A stretch of DNA of 64,000 nucleotides from positions 545,001 to 609,000 of the forward strand of contig LR746269.1 of assembly GCA_902729315.2 (NCBI GenBank), read 5' to 3'. Of this stretch, positions 26,351 through 38,191 are shown piece after piece; positions within the stretch are counted from its first letter, which is position 1; the number at the start of each line of letters is the position of its first letter. Below the pieces are notes generated by a model that did no database searches, had not been told where the DNA came from, and saw nothing but the letters and a program-made list of their open reading frames with translations. The position numbers and the translations under genes are program-made. The DNA is from Spirodela intermedia (lineage: Eukaryota; Streptophyta; Magnoliopsida; Alismatales; Araceae).

Positions 26351-27369
26351 AACGTGATGAATTACCTTTAGATTCTCCACACATGTGAGTGAGCACGTGA
26401 GGAGAAGCAACTGTACCACCAAACCCTCTGTTTTGTGAGGGAGAAGCACGGTTTTCATTTTTCGATTTCTCACGTTTCTGCCTGTCGATCAGGATTACGT
26501 AGGTCTCCTCCCTTCCGCTCAGCCACTGTAGCATGGCATCACAGCGGGATTAGGGTTTCTGATACTTTCCTTTATCTTCCCCCTCTCTCCAAGCTCACTT
26601 TGTTGCAAGCTGGCCATCCCTCTGGTCCGGACGACAGCGGTATTAGAGGACGACGAGAAATCCATCGCCGTACGCTATATTTCTGTCTTTCCAAGCCATC
26701 TACAGCTTCAGCATGACAATCCAATGATCTTGAGGATGGTGGATATATAGAAATTTTATAGTTATTAAAAATATTTTTTTAATAACTCTCCCCTCAAATT
26801 TTTAGCTACATGATGTTATCATACAGTAGTTACATTTACTCAATGGTAAAAGACGATGAAGGCTAATGAGATGCTATCTGAATATATTATGTTGTTATTA
26901 GTTCTATGACTATCAACCTGATATCACTTTTTGTCATAAATAGTTGACAACTTGTTCAAGAAATGTCAATAATGCTTTCCACAATGACAACAAATTTGAA
27001 ATTAGGCACCATTGATAGTGTACACCCAATGTACTAATCGAACTAAGATGATCTTATATTACAAGAAGGGGAATTGAGAACGATTTGATGAAATGTCATC
27101 CATGCTAGAGGTGACTCTAACCATCACATGAAAAATTCAATAGCCAACAATTAGAAACCCACCAAATAACAAGAAATAATTAATTATAGTTGATGGTGGG
27201 AGGTGAGGCGAGCATCAATATACATGGTCAGTTCATAGATTGTTTAAAAAATAACTAATATCCTTGTGTGAAGTCATGCTTCTTTTTTTAGTGTAATTCT
27301 CTATGCTGAATGAGAAAATTGATTATCTTGAATTGATACATCTGAAGAGTGCTCTCACAATCTCTCTCT

Positions 27370-27420
<51 letters not shown>

Positions 27421-29805
27421 ACTCACTCACTCACTCACACACCTAATTCTCAAGTGTCACTATCTCTCTTCTTAATGTTATCTAGAGTTGAATCTTCCCT
27501 ATTTTCTAATCATTCCTTCCATTTGAACCTAATGTCGTTCAATGAGCAAGAAGATTCCATCAATTTGGTATAAAGGCCATGACACTCAATCAACATGAAA
27601 AGAAAGTACTATTTAGAAAAGAGTTGTAAGAGCTACATCAAATCTTTTTATTATTCAACATAACATTGCAATAGTCTTTAAAACCAAAAATAAAATTACA
27701 CAACTGAAATAATAGGTGGATCATGTCATATATATTGTTAACAATCTATGATGTCATTTAAGTTTTTTCTTACATCATACCTATGTTCAATGACAAAGAT
27801 CTAAATGATTTGATTTTTGATGTTAAATTATTTTTTTATATAAACCCACAATTGTCAAAATTCTTATTGCAATCAATTTAGACTTAGAAGGCAAACCTCT
27901 TACGTGGTTCAATGGATGGACTCACACAAACCTTTATAATAGCAATTGTTTGAATGATTCAGCTCCAACTAAATGACATCTCTTTATTGTAAATTCTTGC
28001 AGATCAAGTAGTGAAGTACAATCTTGGATTATCAAAGAAAATTTAAATTGATGATAATATTTTTGATAATCTACTTAAATATGTCCTTGAGAATACTTTT
28101 CTTAAGGGCTTGTAAAGAGAGATTTAGGTAAAGATTTTTCATCAAACATTCAAAGGCAAAAATAATGATTAGAATGACTCAAAAAGTTGAAATGAAGTGT
28201 AACACATAGTATTTGAAAAACTTTACTAAGATCCATGGTTTCAAATGCCTTGTTACATCTATTCTAGTTTGCAACTGCATTGAAGGAAGGGACATGAATT
28301 AACTCCCTTAATAAGGGGACAATTGAAGCAACTGAAAAATTTTCATAGACGCCTCAACAAACATGAAAGTATTGTTGTGATGAAGGAACAAAAGAATCAA
28401 TCTTACTTTTCATAAATTCAAGAACAACATGCCAAAACTTTTTTTTTGTCCTATGACAAGAAGTTTTCTTGAAATCATCATTTAGAAAGAGATTTGCACA
28501 AGCCTTGAACTATCACTCAACTTCTTGGCTGAAAACTTTTCTATCCATAAAAGACCTTTAATTTTAAATAAGATTTAACAAGAGGGTAGTCACTATTTAG
28601 GTCTTCTTTTAACAACAAAACATCACATAACTTGATGTCAAACAAAGTTATTCTAACTACAGCCACACCTCATTTTCATGTAATTAAAGGAACTAATGAG
28701 AAGATGCAAAGAGTAGCAATATGTTGAAACATCATACCGAAATTGTTATATTCTATCATGCATAAACACTTATTTTGTCATTATAATTGTTGACATAATC
28801 TTAAAAAATAAATGAATGAAGACCCTAAAGGATATCACACTGAATCTAGAACATTTTATGTTTTGTCTCATGTCTAAATTTGAACAAAATTTTATATGAC
28901 AATCAATTTACACATCATAGATTATAATACAAACAAATAACCAATCTAAAATGAGATTATTGTTGATTTCAACAATCATTTTTTATGCAATGAGTTGATA
29001 AAATATTTGAAATTAGTTGAAATAATAGAGGATTTATTTGAGATTTTGATTAATGTTGACAACTTCTTTTCATTGATTTGATATTGTCATAAACTTTTTA
29101 AGATTTAAGAGGAGGTGGTGGAGAATAAAATGACATTAAAGTAGTTTGAAATTTTATTTAATATCTTGTTATACTAATTGTAAGCTTAGCCAAGCTTTAG
29201 AGGTTCATAGACATGTTTTGAAAAATACAAAGAAATATCTGTAAAACTTATGAAAATTGAATTTTGATGAGTGTTTTTTAGTTTTAGTTTCCACTTTAGT
29301 TTTCATATACTAGTTAGACACTGCCCATGTGTGACATACAACGTTAGAAATCTTAATAATTTTCTTAAAACTTTATTTTTTCCTCCTTATCACAATATAT
29401 TTTTCATTATTTACTATTTATCTTAATGAAGCCAATTGATATAAAAAATCAAAAACACATGCTGATACTAGAATAATAACTTTTTTACTTTACACAAAAT
29501 CATTATTATATTTAGACTTAAATATGTTAACTTTTGTAGCCCTAATGATAACTTAATTGAGTTTCATAATATCTAATAACATGGCCTTCAACTGACAAGA
29601 AGGTGAGCCAAGCATTATCCTTTTAAATACAATAACTTCGACAATGTTCAATGTGTTCATGAACACTTAGTTCTTGCTCTTTTGTACTTCTTGGTCTGAG
29701 AAGTATTGTTGTGCTGTCCCCTAATTTTTGTATAATTTTACAGAATCTCTATTGAGTGTTAAGATGCTCGATGTTGAGAAAATGTTCGGCACAGGATTGA
29801 GCATT
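26351..29805. other. AT-rich gene-free stretch
   Basis: 26351-26720 is moderately GC-rich and includes an ATTAGGGTTTCTG leader-like sequence, but I find no gene attached. 26740-29800 is strongly AT-rich with no ORF over about 75 codons. A (CT)n then (ACTC)n tract lies at about 27359-27437. The composition and lack of ORFs suggest decayed transposon or spacer DNA; I cannot assign a family. Confidence 0.5.
27359..27437. repeat. (CT)n/(ACTC)n microsatellite
   Basis: A CT run followed by five or six ACTC units. Confidence 0.93.
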
Positions 29806-30285
29806 TCAGAGTGGAGCCATGCCAACTATATGACAAGCCAGAAGAGGGTGTGCTCTAAGAAGAGGGAGAGCATCAGGGAGGCTCACATCCCCGGCCGGCT
29901 GTAGGGTTTCACAAAGAGAGCCACGGCGCAAAGGGCAGTACTGTGCCTGCTGCGCTGGCCGATTTGACTCGCCTGGAGGCGACTTAACAATAGTCAACGA
30001 GTGATGATATCTCAACTAGCATTCTTATCCCTCCTCTGGGTGTAGGACTCTACAAGCTGAAAGCAACATGATGGACAGAGACGCAGAGAAAGAAAGAGGA
30101 GGGAGGGAGAGAAAGAGATTGAACTTCCCACGGGTCCGCCCATGGATCGCCATCATTGGCCCGCACGTGCCTTGGTGACTTGATTGGCACCAGCAGCTTC
30201 CGTTGCCAGCGGTGCAGCAGTTGGCTCCAAGCAAGTCACTGAGACACCGTAGGCCTCTATTCCTTCCCATCGGCAACCGCTTCTC
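29806..30285 (-). pseudogene. Truncated copy of the membrane-protein gene and its upstream flank
   Basis: 29925-29985 matches 25140-25216 of the intact gene (AGTACTGTGCC-GCTGCGC-GGCCGAT, then GGCGACTT). The next roughly 300 bases of the intact copy are missing. 29990-30285 resumes with the upstream flank (AGTCAACGA-GTGA, TCTTATCCC-CCTC-GGGTG, then the GA-rich stretch and the AAGC-AGTCAC segment). The coding part is a fragment without helices 2-4. It ends exactly at the LTR element, which inserted into this copy. Confidence 0.8.
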
Positions 30286-30837
30286 TGTTGAGACCCGAAC
30301 AACCCAAATGAGCTCAATAGGAAAAACGTCCCGAAGAAGTCAGCCCAGCCCTAGGAACAAGGCAAGGCTGACAGTAGTCAGACACCAAAGGAGACAAACA
30401 CACGTGAGAGCCTGTAGGATAGGAGACATGTGCAGCAGATGGAATTTGGCGGGGAACTGTGGCAGACCCGACAACGATGGAGCACAGCAAGGCTCATGTA
30501 CCGTCAGACTTAGGCTATAAAGAGGGGTCGAGCGGCCACATGAAGAGGAGGTCGGAAGAACCTCGTGAAGACTCCGTGCGGAGTGGAGATTCACTCTCTC
30601 GAATTGGCAACCCCAAGACCTGAGAGGTACTGGTTATTGCATTCCCTCTCTCTGTATCCCCTGTGTTCTCGTCGACTATCATCCTCTCTTCCTCTCTCTC
30701 TCTCACTGATCTCTTAGCCGTTCACGGCCTTCTGACATGAGTTATTCGGAGCCCAGGGCATTTGGAGTTTTGTATTAGACCAGTTTGTTTATCAAACTTG
30801 TCTGTGTTTTGACACCTCAGTCAAAGGGTGCTCATCA
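30286..30837 (+). repeat. 5' LTR
   Basis: 552 bases, TG...CA ends, with a TATA box (GGCTATAAAGAGG) near 30513-30525. Compared with the 3' LTR it has an extra stretch of several tens of bases around 30608-30712. Confidence 0.9.
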
Positions 30838-31279
30838 ATTGGTATCAGAGCACAACCATGCTTCTATGGGGCCCAAATCCTCCGTTCCCAAACTCGACTC
30901 TCTCTCGAAAGAGCTAGAGTAATTTTGGCACCTCACCAGCAATGAACTGACAGCTCACACCGAACAACTTCAAGCAATATGCGCGGAATAGACAGACATG
31001 TGCCAAGACTGGATTTAATCTCTCACAAACTAGGGTCGATTGTCCACATCTTGGACAACATCCAACATTAGGTAGACATTTCTTCTAGTCGAGCTGACAA
31101 GAAGAAACGTTTTCTAGAGACATCGGAGGAGTGGCTCCCAGGAGATACCAGTGTAAGACAACCTCCGGCTCGCCTGGTAACCCCTATTATCGAGAAGATC
31201 TGTTAGCCAACTCATACCCCCGCGACAGTGCGCCTGACTGCTGCCATCCCTGAGGACCTCTGGAATCCAACCCTTGGCG

Positions 31280-31740
31280 GCAACTGGAGTTTCTCATCTT
31301 TATTGAGTCCGAACCAGAAAACTAGATATATTGTGTGGAGATATATTTCTCCACCTATTGACTAACAACGCCTGAGCAACTAGCGGAGGCGTGCATCAGC
31401 ATGGACAAGAAAGCCATCTAGTGGCTCTAGTGGGTTGAATCCCGGTGGTCGTTCTGCAACTGAGAAGATCTCAAGTACAAGCTCTGGAATGCTAAAGAGA
31501 TAAACACTCAAGCTCCCTCAACCATTAGTTTCTTGAACTCGAACAAATAGGGTTGGTGGAAAATTATCGGGAGCAGTTTGAATTACTGTCTTGTGCACTC
31601 TGCGACGTGCCAGAGGCCATTCTAAAAGAGGTCTCCAGTGGGAGATACAAGCAGAGGTGCTTGCCCTCAACCCACATGGCTTTGAAGCAATGATGTAAAC
31701 AGCCCAGAGGGTTGAAACCAAGTTAATGACGCTGACAAAC
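31280..31740 (+). pseudogene. Decayed Ty3/gypsy gag remnant
   Basis: Readable pieces in the plus strand include VENYREQFELLSC, then VPEAILKEV, then EIQAEVLALNPHGFEAMM followed by a stop and TAQRVETKLM. This order matches the capsid region of plant Ty3/gypsy Gag (retrotransposon gag domain). An upstream piece around 31400-31490 resembles the W-W region (WVESRWSF then LKYKLW). Stops and frameshifts show it is not functional. Confidence 0.75.
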
Positions 31741-32264
31741 AGAGGTCGACGACGGCAAAGCAGAGGAGCGGAGAAAGGGTTTTCGGTGTACAATGAGCAT
31801 CCGTTACACCCCCTGCCAACTGGTGCGAGTAGCTACAAAGAAGAACAGGGGCCAGAGCCACTTGGCAAGCACATCGGCCCACATAGTTGATGCCACTTTG
31901 GCAGATCAATGATGACGACTGCACCTCACAGCGGCAAAAATCTAGGCTCGAAGGGGTCAAGACCTCTACTTCCACTGCGACAAGAAATTCACACTCGACC
32001 ATTGGTACAAACATGAGCTGGATAGTTTATTATCCCCCGCTGACTCTAAGTACTGACCGGACAACGATCAAGCGGAGGAGCTCTTCCTAAATACATCCCC
32101 AAAAGACGATGAGACTGTCCAGCTCAAAGTCTCTTATGTTGACCCACGGGGAGAAGATGTCGGCCACAGCTGCTATGAGGGAACAAGCTCACGACACCTA
32201 CCGGCAGTCTCCCGACTTACAACTTGAGGACAAGGTGTGAAATTGTGGGGGTGGGGGAGAGTAT

Positions 32265-32778
32265 TGTTGAGACCTGAACAACCCAAATGAGCTCAACAGG
32301 AAAAAGGTCCCGAAAAAGTTGGTCCAACCTAGGAACAAGGTAAGGTTGACAGGAGTTAGATGCTGAAGGGGACAAACACACGTGAGAGCCTGCAAGATAG
32401 GAGACGTGTGCGGCAGATGGAATTCAACAGGGAACCATGGCAAACCCGACAATGATGGAGCATGGCAAGGTTTAAGTCCTGTCAAACTCGATTGAAGTGA
32501 GCCGGGTGGTAGTTGCCGACGCTAGAGGACTTAGGCTATAAAGAGGGGTCGAGTGGCCATAGGAAGAGGAGGTCGGAAGAACCTTGTGAAGACTCTGTGT
32601 GAAGTGCAGATTCGCCCTCTCAAATCGGCGACTTCCTCTCTCTCTCGCCGATCTTTCCGCCGTTCATGGCCTTCTGGCATGGGAGTTATCCGGAGCCCAG
32701 GGCATCTTGAGTTTTGTATCAGACCAGTTTGTTTATCAAATTAGTTCGTGTTTTGCCTCAATCAAAGGGTCCTCATCA
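32265..32778 (+). repeat. 3' LTR
   Basis: 514 bases with the same termini and TATA (about 32533-32545) as the 5' LTR. It has its own extra segment near 32475-32530 that the 5' copy lacks. Many substitutions separate the two LTRs, so the insertion is old. Confidence 0.9.
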
Positions 32779-32912
32779 TTCTGCCCCAAAACTCTACCCC
32801 AGACCCTAGATCCAATCTCTCCGCCACCCCCCACGACATTCCGTGCACGCTTTCTGTAGATGTCGACCCATCACACCAACGCACAGAAACCCCATGAAAC
32901 CTCTAGCTCTAG

Positions 32913-32913
<1 letters not shown>

Positions 32914-32961
<48 letters not shown>
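32914..32961. repeat. (GA)n microsatellite
   Basis: GA tract 3' of the PP2C gene. The homologous position in the other duplicate is the (GA)n at 25957-25986. Confidence 0.95.
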
Positions 32962-32965
<4 letters not shown>

Positions 32966-33091
32966 AAGAACTATAGAGGGCAAATCTCAGGCTAGGAAGC
33001 AACACCCAGTGGAACCTACGTCGATCGAAAACGCAAATAGGCTAAGAAATATGCATATATATAGATTATAAAGATGTGAGATAAAGAGATA

Positions 33092-36000
33092 TTATTCAAT
33101 TGCGTGTACAGCTCTGGTCTTGAACCGCCTGTGCGGCCTAAGGTCTATCACGATGACGGTGATGTTGTCCTCGCTGCCCTTCTGGTGGGCGAGCCGGGCG
33201 AGGTACCCGGCGGCGGCCTGGGCAGCGGGGTCGGCGCCACTATACCTCTCCGTCGAAGCGGTGGCGGTAGCGCCGTTCTTCTTGTGCCAGGCCAGAATCC
33301 TCTTGCGGGCTGCTGTGCAGGCCTCCTCGTTGGTCATGACGTCCCACAGGCCGTCCGTGGCGAGGATGAGGCAGTCGTCTTCCTTCGTCCGGCGGACGCC
33401 GTTGACTTCCGGGTCTGGGATCACCCACGGCTTCAGATACCTGTCCCCTGAAAATCAGAGCACCATTAATCCAACTTTTGTATACCTCTGGAAGATGCAA
33501 CGGCTGAGGTTGACGACGACGACGATGATGATAATTCTTTCGACATTGAATCTAGGGTTTTAATCACAAACGTGATCAATCAACAGACAGTTAGCTGCCA
33601 GAGAATTTTATCTAAATCTGATGGCTCCGGATGATGGTTCGAATATCCAATGCGGCATATCAGTCACAAGGATCAACAGATGCGGCCAGGAGGAAGGTGA
33701 GGGGATCTTGCGGAAGAGCGAGGAAAGGTCAACGTGAAGGGACCATCCGAGGTTGGGAGACAGTTTTCCGCAAGTTCCACAGGAAAACGCAGATGTAGAC
33801 CGACCCGGAAGCTGAAAGCTTTAAAGGAGAAGGAAGAGAGAAGAAACTCTAGAGCGAGAGGATGGATGGAAGGCTACGTAACAGAAGCAGAGAGGTTTTC
33901 AGGCATGGCTCCTGAATGAGAGACGACCCCATCAGATTTAATCACGCAAAGAAGGAGGTATTAAGGATCTGATATAAGCATGGTGCCCACCTTCATGCCA
34001 GAGATGGTGGGAGCCCGAGTATGAATATTACTTAAGGAGGTAAAAATGAAAATTCTGGAAATCATGAAATTCTTTTCGGCCCCCTTCATCTATGGCACTT
34101 TTGGAAATGAAAGAGCATGAACAGCGTGGCTCAAATCCAGAAACCCAGCATGATCCATAGAAATGGTCTGGAAGGATCGATTTCAACAGGTCCTGCTCCC
34201 ATGCCTTCCAAAATCGGCTCAAGAGAAAGATTGGTTGCACTGGGTCTATAATTATTCACCCGTTATCAGGTAGGGTATTATCAGGAAACAGTGAATTACA
34301 ACAATGAACGTGGGAAAAGTTATCGAAATTAGTTTCTTTTAGTGGAAATCTTGACCAGTTATGAATTCATGACAATGAATATCATCTACAATTTACACTC
34401 TAGAAATCTGTTCATGATTCTGCAGACACAATCCGAACTCAGAGGCTACTGAGTTCCCATGTCAATAAAAAATACAGAAAGGACTTTGCATGTCCAAGCT
34501 CTTACTTTGGTTATCATGCCATTATCTGACCTAGGACCATCCTCATATCCATATTTACAAAGGCAAAGAGATATCCGCAAGTGTCCTGAAACATGACTGA
34601 AAAAGACCAATGGATCGATTCTTCTCATTCTCAAACCAGAGTTTCACATGTTCACTATTAATTGACCCAAGCATGACAAACCTCGCAAAGTAGAGTGATC
34701 AGATGATCATAAGGCCATGTCGGAACTAAAACTAGTAGGGAATTCCTCGATGGCATGATCCCATTTATGCAAGCAATGATAAGAGCAAGGGGTTAATCAT
34801 TTGATTGCTCTCTGTGCTGTAAAAGATGCTCGGCAAGCATCTAAATCAGGATATTTAAGCCACGTACCTATTGATCTTGACATCGCAAGGACACCAGATA
34901 CCCGATACCCTCTCCACTGAATAACCTTACCTCCAGCGGCTTCAATTCGAGCATATTCGTCCTCTCTGTCAGGCTGCAACCAACAGAAGGGCATTGGCAC
35001 AGGTGGCATACTATGGAAGAAAATGAAAGACTAAGTATGCAACTATGGGCCTTACTTTGTGATCAGCTGATAAAGGCAACGGTTGCTTGCCGCGACAGAG
35101 CACTGCCCTCGAATCCCCACAGTTTGCAACGATAATGTGAGAGGAACAAATAACAGCCACAACAGAGGTTGATCCTACTGTTTCTGGCGCAACGGGTTCT
35201 GCACAGCAATCGTTGCCACTGCCAGTGGATCCATGCGCTGTCCCTCCAACCTCAGCATCAACTTTTAGAAAGCAATTAGTGAAAGCACTCTCCCACAGCT
35301 TCTGTCTGTCTTTCTCGCCAATGCTCTCTGAAGCACATTCAAGATTCTTAATCTCCTCCATTAATGCCATATGCATGCGATGGCGACAGTAATTAGCTAC
35401 CTAAAGAAGCGATTGGAATTCACTGCATTAGATAAGGACAACCCAAAAAAAAATGTCAATGGAAAGAAGATCACCTGGGAACCTCCATGGCCATCGTAGA
35501 TTCCGAAAAAATGAGCAGTCGTCTGGGTCAAGCCTGCTTCCAATCCTCCATCTGCCGAAAATGTTTTGGTGAGCATGTGGGCTGGGATCTCTGAGAAGTG
35601 TGGGACCACAGCCAGAGCATCCTCCATCTCTGGTCTCCTTCCGCAAAAAGAAACATGGCCCCATAGAGGCACACGAGAAGACATGAGCTGACAGCACTTG
35701 CTTGCTCCACCTGCCCTGATTTCCTGTGCTGCCTGCTCATTGATGGGCCCATCGACAGGGTCGTTAACAGGCAGCACCTGCATAAGAGGATCATCTCCAG
35801 CAATGATTGGCGTCTCAGAGGTCAATCCTTCCAAAGGAGGACATGAAGGTCTCCCCAAGGTGTTGCTCACAAAATCCTTCGCATGAGGATAGGCAGGGTT
35901 TGGCGTCTCTGTCTCAGGGGCTGTATCCAGCAGCGGCAGGTCCTCAGCCATGCTGCAGCTGCTGTCGCTAACAACAGAAGGGGAAGAGACGCCACTGCTC

Positions 36001-36296
36001 GAGTTCACACACCACTGCTCGGGTTCAGCTGATACGATCTCATGCTTATCACAATCGGGCACCACCCAGGCCCCCAGATTAACACCATCCCCAGCCTCCT
36101 CCGTTCTTACGATGTCAGCTTCATGAACCTGGCTGCTGTCGCAGGCACAATCTTCCTCCGCCAGGGCAGCTGTCGGACCTGGAAGCAGCCTTGCAGTCTC
36201 TGTTATCAAATTTAGTTGTGTAATCTCCATGGAGTTGTCACAGTGGGTGCTGCCTATCCTAAATGGCAAAGCAACTGCAGAACACATGTCCTCCAT
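33092..36296 (-). CDS. Clade A protein phosphatase 2C (ABA co-receptor type, HAB1/ABI1-like)
   Basis: Four exons on the minus strand: 36296-35475, 35400-35056, 34973-34868 and 33447-33092. They total 1629 nt, or 542 residues. The start [12 protein letters not shown] followed by MEITQL matches the HAB1-type N-terminus; the longer frame before it has only a TTG. After an acidic, variable 200 residues come the catalytic motifs [85 protein letters not shown] and [13 protein letters not shown]. Clade A PP2Cs dephosphorylate SnRK2 kinases and are inhibited by ABA-bound PYR/PYL receptors. The receptor-contacting Trp is present (VIQW), but the next motif is RVSGVLAM, with Ser where ABI1/HAB1 have Phe. 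Several ABREs lie upstream. Confidence 0.96.
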
Positions 36297-37609
36297 CAAT
36301 GTCTCACCCTCTGTTTTTTCTCAAAGCAAGGTCAAAGTCTCCAGTGTCCAAAGAAACAGGAGCAACAGTAGATGCACCCAGTGATCTGACACCGTGGAAA
36401 ATTCAAGCTGTAAATTGTTAACGAATAGTTTGCTCCTCTTCTGTCACCCTGTATGACCATGGAAGCAATTACCAGGTCTACCCGAGCTTCTTTTTCATCA
36501 CCCTTGCTAGGAAATCGCGGATGAGGATTCAGACTGTCTTTCTACTGGAAGGCTGAAACCCTAATAACAAGGTTCAAGGGAATCCATGTACAAGCTAACC
36601 GTGAGTTCCTTCCTGATCAAGGATTTCTCCAGAGAGAACATGGGGGGACGTTCGCAGGAGGGAGGGGTTAATTGAACGATGAATTTACGTCTTTCTCGTC
36701 ACCCTTCGGACGTAAAAATTGGGGAACTGCACAGGTATCCTGAAAGGACATGAGCAGCGGTTTGGAGGGACGACTGTCTAACAACACAGACGCATCTTCG
36801 TCATCATCCTTGGGAGGTTAGAATCCTTCTACGGAAAGGAACAGAAAAAGGGGGGAAAAAGAGATGCAGGCCAAAGGAGAACCTTCGAATGGCCAGGGAA
36901 GAAGCAGAGAGAAAAAAAAAAACACTTAAAACCGGAAGGACTGTCACGTTTTTGGTTCACCTGGATCTGAAGGTATCCATCGCAGCCTCTACAAAAACAC
37001 AGAGATGTACTGGATGGAGAAGAACATCAAACGTCTGTCTACCTTCCGCTCTGCCCGTCCATTAGGCGAAATACCACAAGAAGCGATTAATCAGTTAGTC
37101 TGCAACGTAGAAAAGAGGAAGACGATCCCCTATCCACAGGAGCACCCGCGAGGAGAGGATGGCCTGCCGGGAGCGAAGTTGCAGAAGATCGGGCTTTCTA
37201 CCCATCTTGCTCGGTGCCAATCTTACTTCCCCACCCCTCTGTTTTTGTGATGGTTACCTTCCAGCTTTTACAATTTTTTCGAGCTTCAAACCCGCAGACA
37301 CTGCATAGAGAGTCCTTCCCCCTTCTGCTTCAAACCCAGTGGCTCGCTTCCTCTTTACATTATATTCGAACTTGAGGCGTTGCAGACTCCGCAGGGAGAG
37401 CTTGACGAGCTATGAAAGACAACGAAATGGGGAGAGAGGGAGAGGAAGAGGCAGAGGGAGACGTCCGGAAGAAGGGGAAGATCTGTGGAAGCCATCGCGA
37501 TAAAGTAGTAGTGTCTCCCCCGAATTCACCCTTCACCGGAAGCGCGGAATCATTTAAGTAATTGACGTAAATAACCCTATTATCTGATAGAATTACATCA
37601 AACCCCATT
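36297..37609 (-). promoter_or_regulatory. PP2C 5' leader and proximal upstream region
   Basis: 1.3 kb upstream of the PP2C start codon with no credible gene. Minus-strand pyrimidine tracts before 36300 would suit a 5' UTR intron, which HAB1-type genes often have, but I cannot fix its ends. A long minus-strand frame at 37360-37977 begins at TTG and matches nothing known. Confidence 0.4.
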
Positions 37610-38191
37610 ACACGTGTCAAGTATTGAACGGGTAGCAAAATAAAAACGTTACACGTGGCATATCTACAGTCGTCATTAGCTAAAAATAACAAAATCTGGA
37701 TAATGCACAACCTCAGAAATCGTACGAGCAATCGACCCAAAAGTACAATAAGGGATACGATGGTAAATATCGTGCAAACCAAGGACAGTTCAGGCGCTGG
37801 GATTTTATCTTCGTATCTTCGTCTCAGGCCCAACGAACGACACGTGACACTGCCAAAGTTTAATCTCTCGACGCGTGGCACCTGCAGTCGCCGTCTTTGA
37901 TTGGACTTTTCTCTCTTTCTCTCCCTCTCTCTCCAGCTTTCGTTCGCAGAATTCGTCAACTCGCGATCATCCACCAAACATCAAGACCAGATGAACGGAG
38001 GTGATTCGCCAGAAAGTACACGCGTCAAGATATGCTCGGGTCAAAGAATAATGATGAATTATGGCAGTGGTCCCCATAACCAATAGAGAAGAAGACGCGT
38101 AACGGGTAGGGATTCCCTATTTTCGCCCACGTGGAGGGACCAGAAAAACGCTTACACGTGGCACCTTCTCGCTTTTAACATCAGCACGTGG
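37610..38191 (-). promoter_or_regulatory. Cluster of ABRE/G-box (CACGTG) motifs upstream of the PP2C
   Basis: Six CACGTG cores in under 600 bases: ACACGTGTC at 37610, ACACGTGGCA at 37651, GACACGTGAC at 37839, CCACGTGG at 38127, ACACGTGGCA at 38154 and GCACGTGG at 38184. ACGCGT-type sequences, which resemble the CE3 coupling element, lie at 37871, 38020 and 38095. bZIP factors of the ABF/AREB group bind such sites in ABA-induced promoters. The nearest gene that could use them is the PP2C; the next gene to the right is 6 kb away. Confidence 0.75.

Larger units (their letters stand above)
30286..32778 (+). mobile_element. Short Ty3/gypsy-like LTR retrotransposon, non-autonomous
   Basis: The element is about 2.5 kb. 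LTRs at 30286-30837 and 32265-32778 both begin TGTTGAGACC and end CTCATCA. Immediately after the 5' LTR comes TGGTATCAGAGC (30840-30851), the primer-binding site complementary to initiator Met tRNA. A polypurine tract (GGGGGTGGGGGAGAG, about 32247-32261) precedes the 3' LTR. Flanking TTCTC (30281-30285) and TTCTG (32779-32783) look like a five-base target duplication with one change. The 1.4 kb interior keeps only gag-like residues with several stops. No reverse transcriptase, integrase or protease is seen, so it needed enzymes from elsewhere. Orientation follows the PBS and gag. Confidence 0.93.

Noticed and set aside
26740-29800. AT-rich stretch considered as an organellar insert or a large transposon
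   Set aside because: No chloroplast or mitochondrial gene, terminal repeats or transposase motifs could be recognised.
33630-33650. TTCGAAT-containing sequence resembling a tRNA T-loop
   Set aside because: The flanking bases do not form a T-arm stem, and no acceptor or anticodon arm is found nearby.
37360-37977. 205-codon minus-strand ORF upstream of PP2C
   Set aside because: No ATG at its start (TTG), overlaps the ABRE-containing promoter region, and the translation resembles nothing known.
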